NCBI RefSeq assembly: GCF_007559275.1 | Contig: NZ_VMHK01000001.1 | Coordinates: forward strand, 124,001 to 188,000 | DNA length: 64,000 bases | Source: Bifidobacterium apousia | GTDB taxonomy: Bacteria > Actinomycetota > Actinomycetes > Actinomycetales > Bifidobacteriaceae | Direction of reading: 5' to 3' | Part shown: in pieces, positions 45,396-55,002 of the stretch | How positions within the stretch are numbered: position 1 is the first letter of the stretch | Layout: every line of letters starts with the position of its first letter | The notes under the pieces: generated by a model | What the model was told of the DNA's origin: nothing | The model's input: only the letters and a program-made list of their open reading frames with translations | The model's database searches: none | Translations under genes and position numbers: made by a program

Positions 45396-47039
45396 ATGAC
45401 CATCAATGCAACCATGGAATCCCACAAATTCGTCAGCGATCTTGACGCCTTGTTCATATACAGGCGTTTGCGCACCAGGTATCGGGAGGATCAGCTCTTC
45501 CTCCTGGAGTCCCTGAGCGGTCCCGATCCGGACAGGAACCGTTCGGTGATTGGATTCGAGCCCATGTTGACCCTGAGCGTGACGGACCACGTTATGACCA
45601 TTGATCCGCTGGGTAACGTACAGCTGGCAGGTCTGTTGGAGGCCTTCGGCCGGATTGAGCAGGGGGTGGTTCACCATCCGGTCCCCGACATCCAGGAGGT
45701 GTTCGCGGTGCTGAGGGGGATTGAGTCCTCCTTCGCCGTCAGCGGCGGCCATGAAGGCCCCTTCGGGATGGGATGGTTCGGCTACTTCGGATATGACACC
45801 ATTTTCATGATTGAGGACCTGGAAGAGCGCATTCCCAGGGATGCGGCCCTGCCGGTCATCTCGCTGACCCTCTACCGGGGAATCATCACCCTGGACCTGA
45901 AGGCTGGCGGCCACTGCGCCACGCTGATCCATCTGAGCGGCGACCCTGGCGGGTACGACATCCGGGGTGGTCAGGGAAGCGGGGAAAGCGACAGCCTGAT
46001 AGGGCTGGAAGGCGCGGGTGGCATTGAGCGCAGCAGGCTTGACGGGCAGTCGGAGGGGAAGAGCGTTGGGTATGTGTCCATTCGGTTCGCGGAAGTACTT
46101 GGCCTGCTGCGGTCTGACGCTCCCCTTGCGGAAGACCTTGCCCGGACCGATGCAGGGTCTGAGGATGCCGGATCGAACTTCCCTTACAGGGCCCATGACA
46201 CGATTGACCGGGACCTCTTCTATCGGTGGTTTGCCAAAGGCAAGGAGCACATAGCCCAGGGAGATGTGTACCAGCTCCAGCTCGGGCATGAGATTCAGGT
46301 GGACTCCAGGATTCCGCCCTTCCAGGTCTACCAGCGACTGCGCCGGCAGGACCCGTCCCCCTATATGTACTATTTCGTGACTCCCCAAGGGGTGCATGTC
46401 ATCGGCGCCAGCCCCGAGCTCTTCATCGGGCTGACCCCCGATGGTGACATAACCCTGAGGCCCATCGCCGGAACTGTCGGCAATCCCGGAGATGATGAGG
46501 CCCGACAGGCGGCCATCAGGCAGCTGACCGGCGACCCCAAGGAACGGGCCGAGCACCTGATGCTGGTGGATTTGGGGCGCAACGACGTAGCCAGGTGCTG
46601 CACACCCGAATCCTTGGAGGTGGACCGGCTGATGACCACCGAGGTTTACTCCCACGTCATTCATATGGTCTCGGACGTGGTCGGTCGAATTCGGCCTGGC
46701 CTGGACAAGTACGACGTCTTCTCTGCCGCCTTCCCCGCCGGCACCATGACAGGAACCCCCAAGGTGCGCGCCGTGGAGATCATCGAGGAGACCGAGGTCA
46801 GTTCGCGCGGGGTATACGCCGGAGCGGTGGGTTTCCTCGGATTCGACGGTCAGGTCCTGACGGCGCTGTGCATAAGGACGGCCTCCTACCATTCGGGCAG
46901 GTACCACCTGCGCGCCTCGGCCGGAATCGTCGAGGACTCCAAGCCTGAGAGCGAGTGGCAGGAGACCATGAAGAAGATGAGCTCGGCCTATCTGGCCATC
47001 ACCGGAAAGGAGCTGGCCCATGAGAGTCTTGCTGGTTGA
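45396..47039 (+). CDS. trpE: Anthranilate synthase component I
   Basis: The 547-residue chorismate-utilising enzyme carries the LLES element near residue 33 (FLLESLSG) that binds tryptophan in feedback-sensitive TrpE. It also has GASPELF, RPIAGT, ERAEHLMLVDLGRND, and FPAGTMTGTPKVRA near the C-terminus. RPIAGT rather than the PIKGT of aminodeoxychorismate synthases favours TrpE over PabB. It makes anthranilate from chorismate and glutamine-derived ammonia. I chose the ATG at 45396 with AGGAAG 7 nt upstream. It overlaps the amidotransferase gene by 20 nt. No other trp gene is in the window. Confidence 0.85.
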   Translation: MTINATMESHKFVSDLDALFIYRRLRTRYREDQLFLLESLSGPDPDRNRSVIGFEPMLTLSVTDHVMTIDPLGNVQLAGLLEAFGRIEQGVVHHPVPDIQEVFAVLRGIESSFAVSGGHEGPFGMGWFGYFGYDTIFMIEDLEERIPRDAALPVISLTLYRGIITLDLKAGGHCATLIHLSGDPGGYDIRGGQGSGESDSLIGLEGAGGIERSRLDGQSEGKSVGYVSIRFAEVLGLLRSDAPLAEDLARTDAGSEDAGSNFPYRAHDTIDRDLFYRWFAKGKEHIAQGDVYQLQLGHEIQVDSRIPPFQVYQRLRRQDPSPYMYYFVTPQGVHVIGASPELFIGLTPDGDITLRPIAGTVGNPGDDEARQAAIRQLTGDPKERAEHLMLVDLGRNDVARCCTPESLEVDRLMTTEVYSHVIHMVSDVVGRIRPGLDKYDVFSAAFPAGTMTGTPKVRAVEIIEETEVSSRGVYAGAVGFLGFDGQVLTALCIRTASYHSGRYHLRASAGIVEDSKPESEWQETMKKMSSAYLAITGKELAHESLAG

Positions 47040-47595
47040 TGCCTTCGACAGTTTCGTCTATGTGGTCAAGAACTACGTGGACCTGTTGGGCGCCGATACG
47101 ACCATTGTCCGGGTGAACCATCTTGCCGAGGTGGACCCACTCACCTTCGATGCGGTCATTCTGGGCCCCGGACCGGGTCATCCGGAGGACTGCGGCTACC
47201 TGGAACTTCTGGACCAGGTGGCAGGACGGAAGCCGGTTTTCGGCATCTGCCTGGGCATGCAGGCCATCGCAGTACATGCCGGAGCCCAGGTGGTCAGGGC
47301 CTCAAGTCGCCAGCACGGTAAGGTGAGCCGGATAAGAAACGACGGGAGGGGCTGCTTCACAGGGTTGCCCGACACCTTTGAGGTGACCAGGTACCATTCC
47401 CTGGTTGCCGATGAGGCCTCGGTCAAGCAGGTCGCGGACCTGGAAATCAGCGCGCGCTCGCTTTTGGACGGGTATGTGATGGGCCTGAGACGGGGGCGAT
47501 CGCTCATGGAGGGTGTCCAATTCCACCCCGAGAGCATCGGCAGCCAGTATGGTCACCAGGTGATTGGCAACTTCTTCCGGGAATACTGCGGCTGA
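47020..47595 (+). CDS. trpG: Anthranilate synthase component II (glutamine amidotransferase)
   Basis: The 191-residue class I glutamine amidotransferase has the oxyanion strand ILGPGPGHP, the catalytic Cys in GICLGMQAIA near residue 84, and the His-x-Glu pair in VQFHPES near residue 168. It releases ammonia from glutamine for the TrpE subunit encoded by the overlapping upstream gene. The N-terminus (VLLVDAFDSFVYVVKNYVDLLGA) is typical of TrpG/PabA. Because these subunits are interchangeable in some bacteria, it might also serve folate synthesis. Confidence 0.88.
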   Translation: MRVLLVDAFDSFVYVVKNYVDLLGADTTIVRVNHLAEVDPLTFDAVILGPGPGHPEDCGYLELLDQVAGRKPVFGICLGMQAIAVHAGAQVVRASSRQHGKVSRIRNDGRGCFTGLPDTFEVTRYHSLVADEASVKQVADLEISARSLLDGYVMGLRRGRSLMEGVQFHPESIGSQYGHQVIGNFFREYCG

Positions 47596-47830
47596 TTTGA
47601 CAGGGACTGTCTCATCAGAACCGGACCGGGTTGTTTTCCTTGCAATCTGCTATGCAACAAGCAAGTCCTGTGACCTGTCTGCGTAAGTCCAGCAAGATGC
47701 TGCAGCGGATTCAATTCGGCAGCCCGTGACCTGAAACTCACACGGTCAGGGGAACTCGTGCGACCGCTCTCTGAACTCATAGGTCAGGGAAGACAGAGGT
47801 GGGTGGCCACACGCGTGTGAGGTTCGGCGG

Positions 47831-48799
47831 TCAGGACATTTCGCTGCGGCCCTGGCGCCAATATCCCATGAAAGAGACGTTGCGCCGGTCCATTCCTCGG
47901 TCTCTGACCAGCATGCGCCTCAGTTCGCGGACAGTGGCTGCCTCTCCGGCGATCCAGGCGTACAGGTCGTCGGCATGAATGGAGGCATCGGCTTGGGCGG
48001 CATCGGCAGTCTCCCAGAGCAGCTCCTTATCGATATCGACCTCTGTGAATTTCTCAGAGGAGCCAGCGACTAGAACCGTAGGCGAATGGATCGGCAGGTC
48101 CTCCAGGAGGCTGCGCATGGTTTCGATAAGGGCATGCCCATGCCCGGATTCGTCGCAGGTCGTCCAAATGACGCGGATTCCTGCGTGCTCGGGCAGCGGA
48201 AGACGATCCTCTTCGGTCGGGACCTCGATCAATGCCACCCCGTCACCCTGCCAGTGGTCGCGGATCAGGCTGTCCATTATGGCCGCGATGGCTGGTACTG
48301 CCGTCTCGTCGCCTACCAGGAGAAGATGTCTGGATTGCCCCGGGTGAAAGTCCATCCCCGCAACCGGTCCTCCGGCTTGTGCATTCGGGCCGATGATAAT
48401 GGCCTGGTCGCCAGGTTTGGCAGCCTCTGCGAAGGCTCCAGCCGGGCCGGCATGATCGTGGATGACGAAGTCCACATCGATTTGCTCGCTCTCGTGCTTG
48501 ACCTTGCGAACCGTATAGGTGCGCAGGGGATTGCGGCGCTCTGCGGGTAGGGTCCTCCACTTTTGGTACCAGGCAAGCGGATCTTCGGGGGACGCTTCGA
48601 AGAATGAAGGGGCCGGAAGTGAACCGTCTGGGAGGGGCAAGAGGATTTTGATTCGTTCATCGTACCCAGCATCTGCAAAATTCTGTAAATCTGGCCCCTG
48701 AAAGACAATTCGTTTGAAATGGGGAGAGAGCGTCTCTGCTCTGGCTACGGTGACGCGGAAGGGGATCAAGGGTACAGGACGACTGGCTTGGTGTTCCAT
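47831..48799 (-). CDS. Siderophore-interacting protein (ferric-siderophore reductase, SIP family)
   Basis: The 322-residue cytoplasmic flavoenzyme has an N-terminal FAD-binding barrel (RTYTVRKVKHESEQIDVDFVIHD, with a RxYS/T-type motif) and a C-terminal NAD(P)H domain ending in YAWIAGEAATVRELRRMLV and VSFMGYWRQGRSE, both diagnostic for SIP proteins. It reduces the ferric siderophore after import to release iron. It is the last gene of the siderophore operon, 214 bp after the ATPase. Confidence 0.92.
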   Translation of the reverse strand: MEHQASRPVPLIPFRVTVARAETLSPHFKRIVFQGPDLQNFADAGYDERIKILLPLPDGSLPAPSFFEASPEDPLAWYQKWRTLPAERRNPLRTYTVRKVKHESEQIDVDFVIHDHAGPAGAFAEAAKPGDQAIIIGPNAQAGGPVAGMDFHPGQSRHLLLVGDETAVPAIAAIMDSLIRDHWQGDGVALIEVPTEEDRLPLPEHAGIRVIWTTCDESGHGHALIETMRSLLEDLPIHSPTVLVAGSSEKFTEVDIDKELLWETADAAQADASIHADDLYAWIAGEAATVRELRRMLVRDRGMDRRNVSFMGYWRQGRSEMS

Positions 48800-48943
48800 G
48801 GCTGGCTCTCTTTCGGTTGGGGTTTATGGGTTGACCTGGACGTCAAGTTGTCTGAGGATGGGACTCCGTTCAGGTTGTCACGGCTCGTGAGTCGGTGGCT
48901 TTGAGGCTTTCTGGTTGGGACGTTGGTGGTAGTGATGTGGAGA

Positions 48944-49004
48944 GCAGGACGAAGGGGTTTGCGTCAAAGGTTTTACATCATTGGGTTGTTTGGTGTCGTC
49001 CTGC
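48944..49004. repeat. Inverted repeat in the ATPase-SIP gap
   Basis: GCAGGACGA (48944-48952) and TCGTCCTGC (48996-49004) are perfect complements around a 43-nt loop, just after the ATPase stop. It may form a weak attenuator between the import genes and the reductase. Confidence 0.4.
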
Positions 49005-49013
49005 CGAGTCATC

Positions 49014-49877
49014 TCAGTGTACGTGTACATTACAAGCCCCGCCAGAGTGAGCTGTAAGACTATGGAGGGGCACCGGGGTCATCAGCGGGGTGCCGGTTGA
49101 CCTATCAGTTACCACGGTGGATGCGATGTCGAATACTTCCGTCACCAGGCTCTCAGTCATGACCTCGTCGGGAGCGCCCAAAGCGACCCTCCTGCCATCC
49201 TTGATGGCCAGGATCCAATCCGAATATCTGGCGGCCATGTTCAGGTCGTGGAGAACCATGACCACCGTGACGCCCTCCTGCCTGTTCAGGGTGCTCAGCA
49301 GGTCAAGCACCTCAAGCTGGTAGGCGATGTCGAGGTAAGTGGTCGGCTCGTCAAGAAGGAGTATGTCGGTCTGCTGGGCGAGGGTCAGGGCAATCCAGGC
49401 GCGCTGGCGCTGGCCTCCGGACAGGCGGTCGATTGGACACCCCGCCATATCGGTCAGTCCGGTCAGGGCAAGGGCCCGTTCCACCGCCTTTTCGTCCTTG
49501 GTTGTCCACCGCTCGATGAAGTGGTGGTGGGGGTATCGGCCGCGAGCGACCAGGTCGGCGATGGTGATGCCGGCGGGGGCTGACGGGTTCTGTGGCAGCA
49601 GCCCCAGAATCGTTGCAACCTTGCGGGTGGGGATGCTGGTGATGGGCTCTCCATCCAGCATGACGGCCCCCGAGGCCGGTTTCAGTATCCTGGCCATGGC
49701 CTTGAGGAAGGTTGATTTTCCGCACCCGTTGGGTCCGATGATGGACCCCATCGTGTGTGGGGGTATATCCAGACTCAGGTCCTCGATGACCGTACGCCCG
49801 CCATAGGTGAGGCGAAGGTGCGAGGCGGTCAGCTTATGCGCGTTGCTCCAGGAGTCGTGTGCCAGGGGTGACGTCAT
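49014..49877 (-). CDS. Ferric-siderophore ABC transporter ATPase (FecE/FepC type)
   Basis: The 287-residue ATPase has Walker A GPNGCGKST, Q-loop LLPQNPSAPAGI, signature LSGGQRQRAW, Walker B ILLLDEPTTYLD and switch His VLHDLNMAARYSD, the pattern of siderophore/cobalamin importers. I start it at 49877 (GACGTCACC start region, AGGAG 11 nt upstream); the longer open frame is a shadow of the permease. It couples ATP hydrolysis to the permease pair encoded upstream. Confidence 0.92.
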   Translation of the reverse strand: MTSPLAHDSWSNAHKLTASHLRLTYGGRTVIEDLSLDIPPHTMGSIIGPNGCGKSTFLKAMARILKPASGAVMLDGEPITSIPTRKVATILGLLPQNPSAPAGITIADLVARGRYPHHHFIERWTTKDEKAVERALALTGLTDMAGCPIDRLSGGQRQRAWIALTLAQQTDILLLDEPTTYLDIAYQLEVLDLLSTLNRQEGVTVVMVLHDLNMAARYSDWILAIKDGRRVALGAPDEVMTESLVTEVFDIASTVVTDRSTGTPLMTPVPLHSLTAHSGGACNVHVH

Positions 49878-49882
49878 GATGT

Positions 49883-50941
49883 TCAGAGCTCCTGTCTGCG
49901 GGTCATGAGGACCATGATCAGGATGAGGACGGGGCCGCCCACAATGCTGGTGATGATGCCGACCGGCACCTGGGTTGTGGGCAGATGCTGGGCGACGATG
50001 TCCGACCCCAGAACCAGGCAACCCCCCACCAGGCCCGACTGGATAAGGGCCGATGTTCCCCGACCAACCAGGACTGCGGCGATGGGGCCGGAGAGGAACG
50101 AAACAAAGGAGATGGGACCGGTGGTCGCCGTTGCGACGGCCAGGAGCAGCACACCCACGATGATCACCTCGAACTGGACACGGCTTACCCTGACTCCCAG
50201 TCCGGCGGCCATCTCCGGTCCCAACTGCAGTGTGCTGACATTCCTGTCGAGTGCCAACAGGAGCATGGCGCCGACCAGGGTTGTTGTTGCCAGTATGGGC
50301 AGATCGGTCCACTGGGCATCGGCCAGGCTGCCCGTCAACCATCGGGTAGCTGTCTGGATGTCCCATTGGCTGCTGCGAATCATCAGCCAGGAACCCAGAG
50401 CATTGAGCCCTGCGGCCACTCCGATTCCGATCAGTATCAGCCGGGTCGGGTCGAACGAACCGCGCCAGGCCAGGGCCATGACCAGGAGGGCTGTCATGAG
50501 ACCACCCACGACCGCCAGGCAGGCCAGGGGCATGCCCGACAGGTCCAATATGACAATGCCGAAGATGGCGGCCGTGTTGGCTCCGGCCGTGATGCCGATG
50601 ATATCCGGGCTGGCCATCATGTTGCGCAGGAGGTGTTGGAAACCAGTCCCAGCCATACCGAACGCGATGCCGGCGGCGCAGCCGATCAGTGCCCTGGGCA
50701 TGCGGAGTTGGAGAATCACGAACCTGGTCCCTTCGTCTCCCTGCCCCAGGAGTGCTCCAATCAGGTCGTTCATGGAGTATGTGCGATGTCCCAGAGCCAG
50801 GTCGGACAGCGCGAGAGCAACCAGGAGTATCACAAGCAGGATAGTGACTGCCAGTGAACGAACGGTATGGGCCCGTCGTATCCGTTGCAGGTCGGTCATC
50901 GCATCGGGTCTATGCGAATCATGAAGGAGGCAAGCATCCAT
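49883..50941 (-). CDS. Ferric-siderophore ABC permease (FecD type)
   Basis: This 352-residue membrane protein has about ten helices and the FecCD blocks LPRALIGCAAGIAFGMAGTGFQHLLRN and GPISFVSFLSGPIAA with a C-terminal EAA-like segment. GGAGG lies 7 nt before the ATG at 50941, inside the end of the preceding permease gene. It forms the import channel with its neighbour. In place of the usual GFxGLxxPH motif it reads SFVSFLSGPIA, a recognisable variant. Confidence 0.92.
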   Translation of the reverse strand: MDACLLHDSHRPDAMTDLQRIRRAHTVRSLAVTILLVILLVALALSDLALGHRTYSMNDLIGALLGQGDEGTRFVILQLRMPRALIGCAAGIAFGMAGTGFQHLLRNMMASPDIIGITAGANTAAIFGIVILDLSGMPLACLAVVGGLMTALLVMALAWRGSFDPTRLILIGIGVAAGLNALGSWLMIRSSQWDIQTATRWLTGSLADAQWTDLPILATTTLVGAMLLLALDRNVSTLQLGPEMAAGLGVRVSRVQFEVIIVGVLLLAVATATTGPISFVSFLSGPIAAVLVGRGTSALIQSGLVGGCLVLGSDIVAQHLPTTQVPVGIITSIVGGPVLILIMVLMTRRQEL

Positions 50942-50943
50942 GC

Positions 50944-51993
50944 TTATACCTCCGCGGTTCTTCTGCGCCCGGCCAGAATCACGAATACGGGAGCCCCAAT
51001 CAGTGCCGTGACGATGCCGACCTCCACATCGGATGGACGGGTGATTATCCTGCCCACCACGTCGGCGCCAACCACCAGGAGGGGTCCGATGAGGATGCTC
51101 AGAGCCATGATTCGCCTGTAGTCGGGTCCTATAAGCAGTCGTGCCACATGGGGGACCACCAGTCCGACGAAGCCAATCGGACCCGCCAGTGCCGTACAGG
51201 AGGCGCAGAGGAGTATCGCCGCAAGCCAGGCCAGGCTGCGGACACGTCCGACGCGCATACCCAGTCCTTGGGCCATCTGATCACCCAGGGTCAAGGCGTT
51301 GATTCCGGGCGTCAGGCAGAAGGCGAGTATCAGTCCAAGAGCGAGAATAGGCAGGACCGGCATCATGAGGTCGAACCGGGCGCCCGAGATTCCGCCCACC
51401 TGCCAGAAGCGATATGAGCTGATGACATTGACGCGCGGCAGAAGGATGGCGGAGGTAAGGGACCCCAGTACCGAACTGATTACGACGCCGGCCAGGGTCA
51501 GCCGTAGCGGAGATGGACCCGATGGCCCCAGGGAGCCTATGGCCCAGACGACCAGCGCGGTCGTCGCACTGCCCAGCAGTCCCACCCAGACATACTGGGC
51601 CGGGGTCGATAGGGAGAAGAAGGCTATGGAGCAGACAATCGCCAGGGCCGCCCCCGTATTGAACCCCAGAATCGACGGGTCCGCCAGTGGATTGCGTGAT
51701 ATGCCCTGCATCAGGGTCCCGGCCACCCCGAGCCCGGCACCGACCAGGAGGCCGAGGACGGTGCGGGGGATTCTCAGGCGGATGGCCGAGACCGCGATGT
51801 CATCCGAGGAGGTGGACAGGGCGTGGAGGATGTCGGAAGGGCTGACGGAACGGGATCCGAAAACCAGGGACAGGGCGCAGACCATGACCAGGCAGACCGC
51901 CAGAATCAGCCCGGACAGGACCATGGGTCCGTTTCCATTGCGATGCATGGCTGCCCGCCGACCGCATATATGCGCCACCTCTCCCTCTTTCAT
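50944..51993 (-). CDS. Ferric-siderophore ABC permease (FecC type)
   Basis: The 349-residue protein has about ten helices, with LRIPRTVLGLLVGAGLGVAGTLMQGI and GPIGFVGLVVPHVARLLIGPDYR, the canonical FecCD motif. The start at 51993 (AGGTGAGGGG just upstream) is preferred; the open frame extends further upstream only because it overlaps the antisense of the binding protein gene. It lies 19 bp after the binding-protein stop, in the same operon. Confidence 0.92.
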   Translation of the reverse strand: MKEGEVAHICGRRAAMHRNGNGPMVLSGLILAVCLVMVCALSLVFGSRSVSPSDILHALSTSSDDIAVSAIRLRIPRTVLGLLVGAGLGVAGTLMQGISRNPLADPSILGFNTGAALAIVCSIAFFSLSTPAQYVWVGLLGSATTALVVWAIGSLGPSGPSPLRLTLAGVVISSVLGSLTSAILLPRVNVISSYRFWQVGGISGARFDLMMPVLPILALGLILAFCLTPGINALTLGDQMAQGLGMRVGRVRSLAWLAAILLCASCTALAGPIGFVGLVVPHVARLLIGPDYRRIMALSILIGPLLVVGADVVGRIITRPSDVEVGIVTALIGAPVFVILAGRRRTAEV

Positions 51994-52012
51994 CCCCTCA
52001 CCTGCGGCCTGA

Positions 52013-53083
52013 TTAGACCTTGGCGGCAGCCTCGCCCAGAAGTTGCGCGTAGGTGTCGGTCGTCTTCTGGATGGACAGGGCCGAGGGGTCAAGGGCATTG
52101 GCCATCTCGCCGTCACTGTCGATGACCACGACGGATCCGCGCTCAACTGCGGGAATCTTGGAGAGGAGAGGGTCCTTGCGCATCGCTTCAAGCAGGTCCG
52201 GGGTGCCGTAGGTAACGATGATGTCGACATCCTTGTACCTGTCGGCATGCTCGGAGGAGATCTCCTTGTAGAAGTTCTTGGTGCTCTTGGAGTCCTCCTT
52301 GATGGACTCCGGAGTCTCCATGCCGAGGTCGTTCATGAACTGAGGCCGGGCGTCGGAGGTGGTGTAGACGCTGAACTTAGAGAGCTTGGAGGCATCGAAA
52401 TACATAACTGCCGCGGTCCTGCCCTTGATGGCCGGTTGGGTCTCTCCGGCCTTTGAGATGCGCTCCTCCAGGTCGGCTATCAGCTGCTTGCCCTTTTCGG
52501 GTTCTCCGATGGCTTTGGCTGTGGACGTGATGACCTTGCGCCAGGGGTCGCCCCAGGCAACCTCTTGATAGGCGATTGTCGGCGCAATCTTGCTCAAGGT
52601 GTCATACTGCTTCTTGGTCATGCCGGAGAGCAGGCCGATGATTAGATCGGGTTTGGACGCGGCGATGGCCTCGACATCGATGCCGTCCGATTCGTCATGC
52701 AGCTTGGGCATATCCGCCTTGGCCACATGCATCTCATCCAGGGCATCCTTGGTCCAGGGCAGATACCCTCCATCCACGGTCTTGCCGAAGGAGTTCTTCT
52801 GGATGCTGACCGGCACGACCCCCAAGGCGATGAGGTTGTCGGGAGTGGCCCATCCGACGGTGGCGATGCGCTTGGGCTTGGAAGGGATCGAGGTGGTGCC
52901 GTAAACATGATCGATCTTGACGGGGAAGGAGCCCTGCCCTCCCGAAGCTTCTGAATGGCTGGACTGGCCTGCCTGTGGGTCCGATCCGCAGGCGCCCAGG
53001 AAGAACAGGGCGCTTGCCAGCACCAGGATGGCTGCGATAGCGCGCTTGAATCGGGTGAGGGAAAGGAGTGGTCGAATGTGCAT
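52013..53083 (-). CDS. Siderophore-binding lipoprotein (FepB/FecB type)
   Basis: This 356-residue protein has a lipoprotein signal (lipobox FLGAC, Cys about residue 32) and the class III binding-protein fold: IATVGWATPDNLIALGVVPV, KPDLIIGLLSGM and a C-terminal VVVIDSDGEMANALDPSALS. It binds ferric siderophore outside the cell and passes it to the FecCD permeases. AAAGGA is 5 nt before the ATG at 53083. It opens the five-gene iron operon; no obvious DtxR-type box is visible to me in the upstream region. Confidence 0.92.
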   Translation of the reverse strand: MHIRPLLSLTRFKRAIAAILVLASALFFLGACGSDPQAGQSSHSEASGGQGSFPVKIDHVYGTTSIPSKPKRIATVGWATPDNLIALGVVPVSIQKNSFGKTVDGGYLPWTKDALDEMHVAKADMPKLHDESDGIDVEAIAASKPDLIIGLLSGMTKKQYDTLSKIAPTIAYQEVAWGDPWRKVITSTAKAIGEPEKGKQLIADLEERISKAGETQPAIKGRTAAVMYFDASKLSKFSVYTTSDARPQFMNDLGMETPESIKEDSKSTKNFYKEISSEHADRYKDVDIIVTYGTPDLLEAMRKDPLLSKIPAVERGSVVVIDSDGEMANALDPSALSIQKTTDTYAQLLGEAAAKV

Positions 53084-53472
53084 GTGGTTCCTTTGATCGT
53101 GCTGTCGAATTGGCATGGTGCACCAGAGCCAGGTACCAGATGTAGCATCGGCCCGACGGGAAGAAAAGAGTTGATTTCCTTGGTTGCGTGTGTTAAATGG
53201 CACGCTGTAAAAACGAGGAGAAAGCGAGGGTTGGGTCCGATCAACATCTCATGACCTTCGGCGGAACCATCCAACAAAGCCCTTGCTCTACGGATCCTGT
53301 CGGATATTAAGGTTCGACAGACGCAGAATTGTGACTGTTCCAGGCCTCTCAGACCTCCACCTTTCACGATGCCTTCCTTGGATTGCGGGAGGGCTCTGCC
53401 CGCTCCTTTATCTTTCTTTATTTTCGGTCTTTAGTCTGGCTCCTGTTGCACGGAAACGAATAGGAGCTGACC

Positions 53473-54168
53473 ATGCGTTACATATTGCGGACCGAGGGTC
53501 TGACCAAGGTCTTCGGCCGCGGACAACGGGCCGTCGACCAGGTGTCTCTGCATGTCCCCGAGGGCGGAGTCTACGGGCTCCTGGGTCCAAATGGGGCTGG
53601 CAAATCCACTACTTTGAAGATGGTCACAGGCATGCTGCACCCCACTGGCGGATCCATGATTCTGGATGGGCACCCCTGGTCGCGCCGGGACCTCTACGAC
53701 ATCGGCGCCCTGATCGAGCAGCCGCCCGTCTACCCCAACCTGACGGCCCGCCAGAACCTCAAGGTGCGCACAACCCTGTTTGGCCTGCCTGATGAGCGGA
53801 TCGACCAGGCGCTCTCCATTGCCGGACTGAGCGACACAGGCTCCAAGAAAGCTGGGCAGTTCTCACTAGGCATGAAGCAGCGCCTGGGGATAGCCAACGC
53901 CATTCTGACCAAACCTCGTCTGCTGATCCTGGACGAGCCCACCAACGGGCTGGATCCGCTGGGCATCGAGGAGCTGAGGGGAATGATCCGCAGCTTCCCG
54001 CAGCAGGGGATGAGCGTGATCGTCTCAAGCCATATCCTCTCCGAGGTGTCGATCCTGGCGGATCATATCGGCATCATCGCGGACGGTCGCCTGGCCTACG
54101 AGAATGAGCTGCACGCCGGGGAGGACCTGGAGGGGCTGTTCATGGACGTGCTCAGGAGGTCACGATGA
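53473..54168 (+). CDS. Lantibiotic-immunity ABC transporter ATPase (LanF type)
   Basis: The 231-residue ATPase has Walker A GPNGAGKST, signature FSLGMKQRLG and Walker B LLILDEPTNGLD. The Q-loop position reads IGALIEQPP, with Glu in place of Gln: this E-loop is the hallmark of LanF immunity ATPases. AGGAG precedes the ATG. It is followed by two small permeases and a two-component system, the standard immunity/sensing arrangement. It should power removal of a lantibiotic or similar peptide from the membrane. Confidence 0.9.
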   Translation: MRYILRTEGLTKVFGRGQRAVDQVSLHVPEGGVYGLLGPNGAGKSTTLKMVTGMLHPTGGSMILDGHPWSRRDLYDIGALIEQPPVYPNLTARQNLKVRTTLFGLPDERIDQALSIAGLSDTGSKKAGQFSLGMKQRLGIANAILTKPRLLILDEPTNGLDPLGIEELRGMIRSFPQQGMSVIVSSHILSEVSILADHIGIIADGRLAYENELHAGEDLEGLFMDVLRRSR

Positions 54169-55001
54169 GCAACATGAATGCCAACCAATTCGTCCAGCAG
54201 GATACGGCTGAAAGAGTCAGAACCAGGGGCAACGGCATCCCCTTTGGCAGGATCCTGGCAGCGGAGATCATGAAGGGCCGGTCGGCCGCGCCCAGGCGGA
54301 TGGCCTTGGCTTTCCCTCTGGTGCTCATTGTCATCGTGGCTTGCTTCGCGTTCGGGCTGCATGTCTGGATGCCCTCCTGGGTCAACTACTGGTATGTCCT
54401 GCTCCTCCCAGCCATGACTGCTCTGATAAGCGTTGCCGTGGCCAACATCGACGGGAAGCAGCGGTGGAGGACCACTCTGGCTCTGCCTGCCGCGCCTGTT
54501 CTGGTCTGGTGGGCCAAGATCGTCTACTGCCTGCTTCTGATCGGCATCGCCACCCTGCTGGCTCTGGGTCTTTCGGCGCTCATGGTCGCCGTCTCCGGGG
54601 TCGGGGGACCGTCTGTAGTCGACTTCGTAGTCAGCGCCCTGATGCTGGTCTTGGCCTGTTCCTGGATGATACCGGCGGGATTGGCGCTGACCGCCCGGTT
54701 CGGCGTTCTGATTGGGTTCGGCCTGCCTTACATGGCGGACCTGCTGGTCTCGATCACCTTCTGGGGAAACCAACGGCTATGGCCCTTCCTGCCGCCCGCC
54801 GCCATGATCAACCTGCCGGTGCCCTTCATGAAGGTCATGCCTGATGGCGTGCCCTTGGAGACCGAAGACAACAGCCCGATCAAGGCTGCCTTGTCTGTCT
54901 TCGGTGGGCAGAGCCTGACGGCCTTGGTGGCCTGTCTGGTCTGGTTCCTGCTCCTGTCCGTCCTGACGGGAATCTGGTTCTCGCGGAAGGAGACCAACTG
55001 A
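54165..55001 (+). CDS. Lantibiotic-immunity ABC permease (LanE/MutE type)
   Basis: The 278-residue ABC-2 type permease has about six helices after a roughly 40-residue hydrophilic N-terminus. The block LAAEIMKGRSAAPRRMALAFPLVLI, followed by a WVNYWYVLLLPAMTALISV segment, is characteristic of LanE/MutE subunits. It overlaps the ATPase gene by 4 nt and ends 1 nt before the partner permease. The N-terminal extension is longer than in typical relatives. Confidence 0.87.
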   Translation: MSNMNANQFVQQDTAERVRTRGNGIPFGRILAAEIMKGRSAAPRRMALAFPLVLIVIVACFAFGLHVWMPSWVNYWYVLLLPAMTALISVAVANIDGKQRWRTTLALPAAPVLVWWAKIVYCLLLIGIATLLALGLSALMVAVSGVGGPSVVDFVVSALMLVLACSWMIPAGLALTARFGVLIGFGLPYMADLLVSITFWGNQRLWPFLPPAAMINLPVPFMKVMPDGVPLETEDNSPIKAALSVFGGQSLTALVACLVWFLLLSVLTGIWFSRKETN

Positions 55002-55002
55002 C

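Noticed and set aside
49014-50366. Longer reading of the siderophore ATPase starting at 50366
   Set aside because: The added 163 residues are the out-of-frame shadow of the FecD permease gene; the real start is at 49877.
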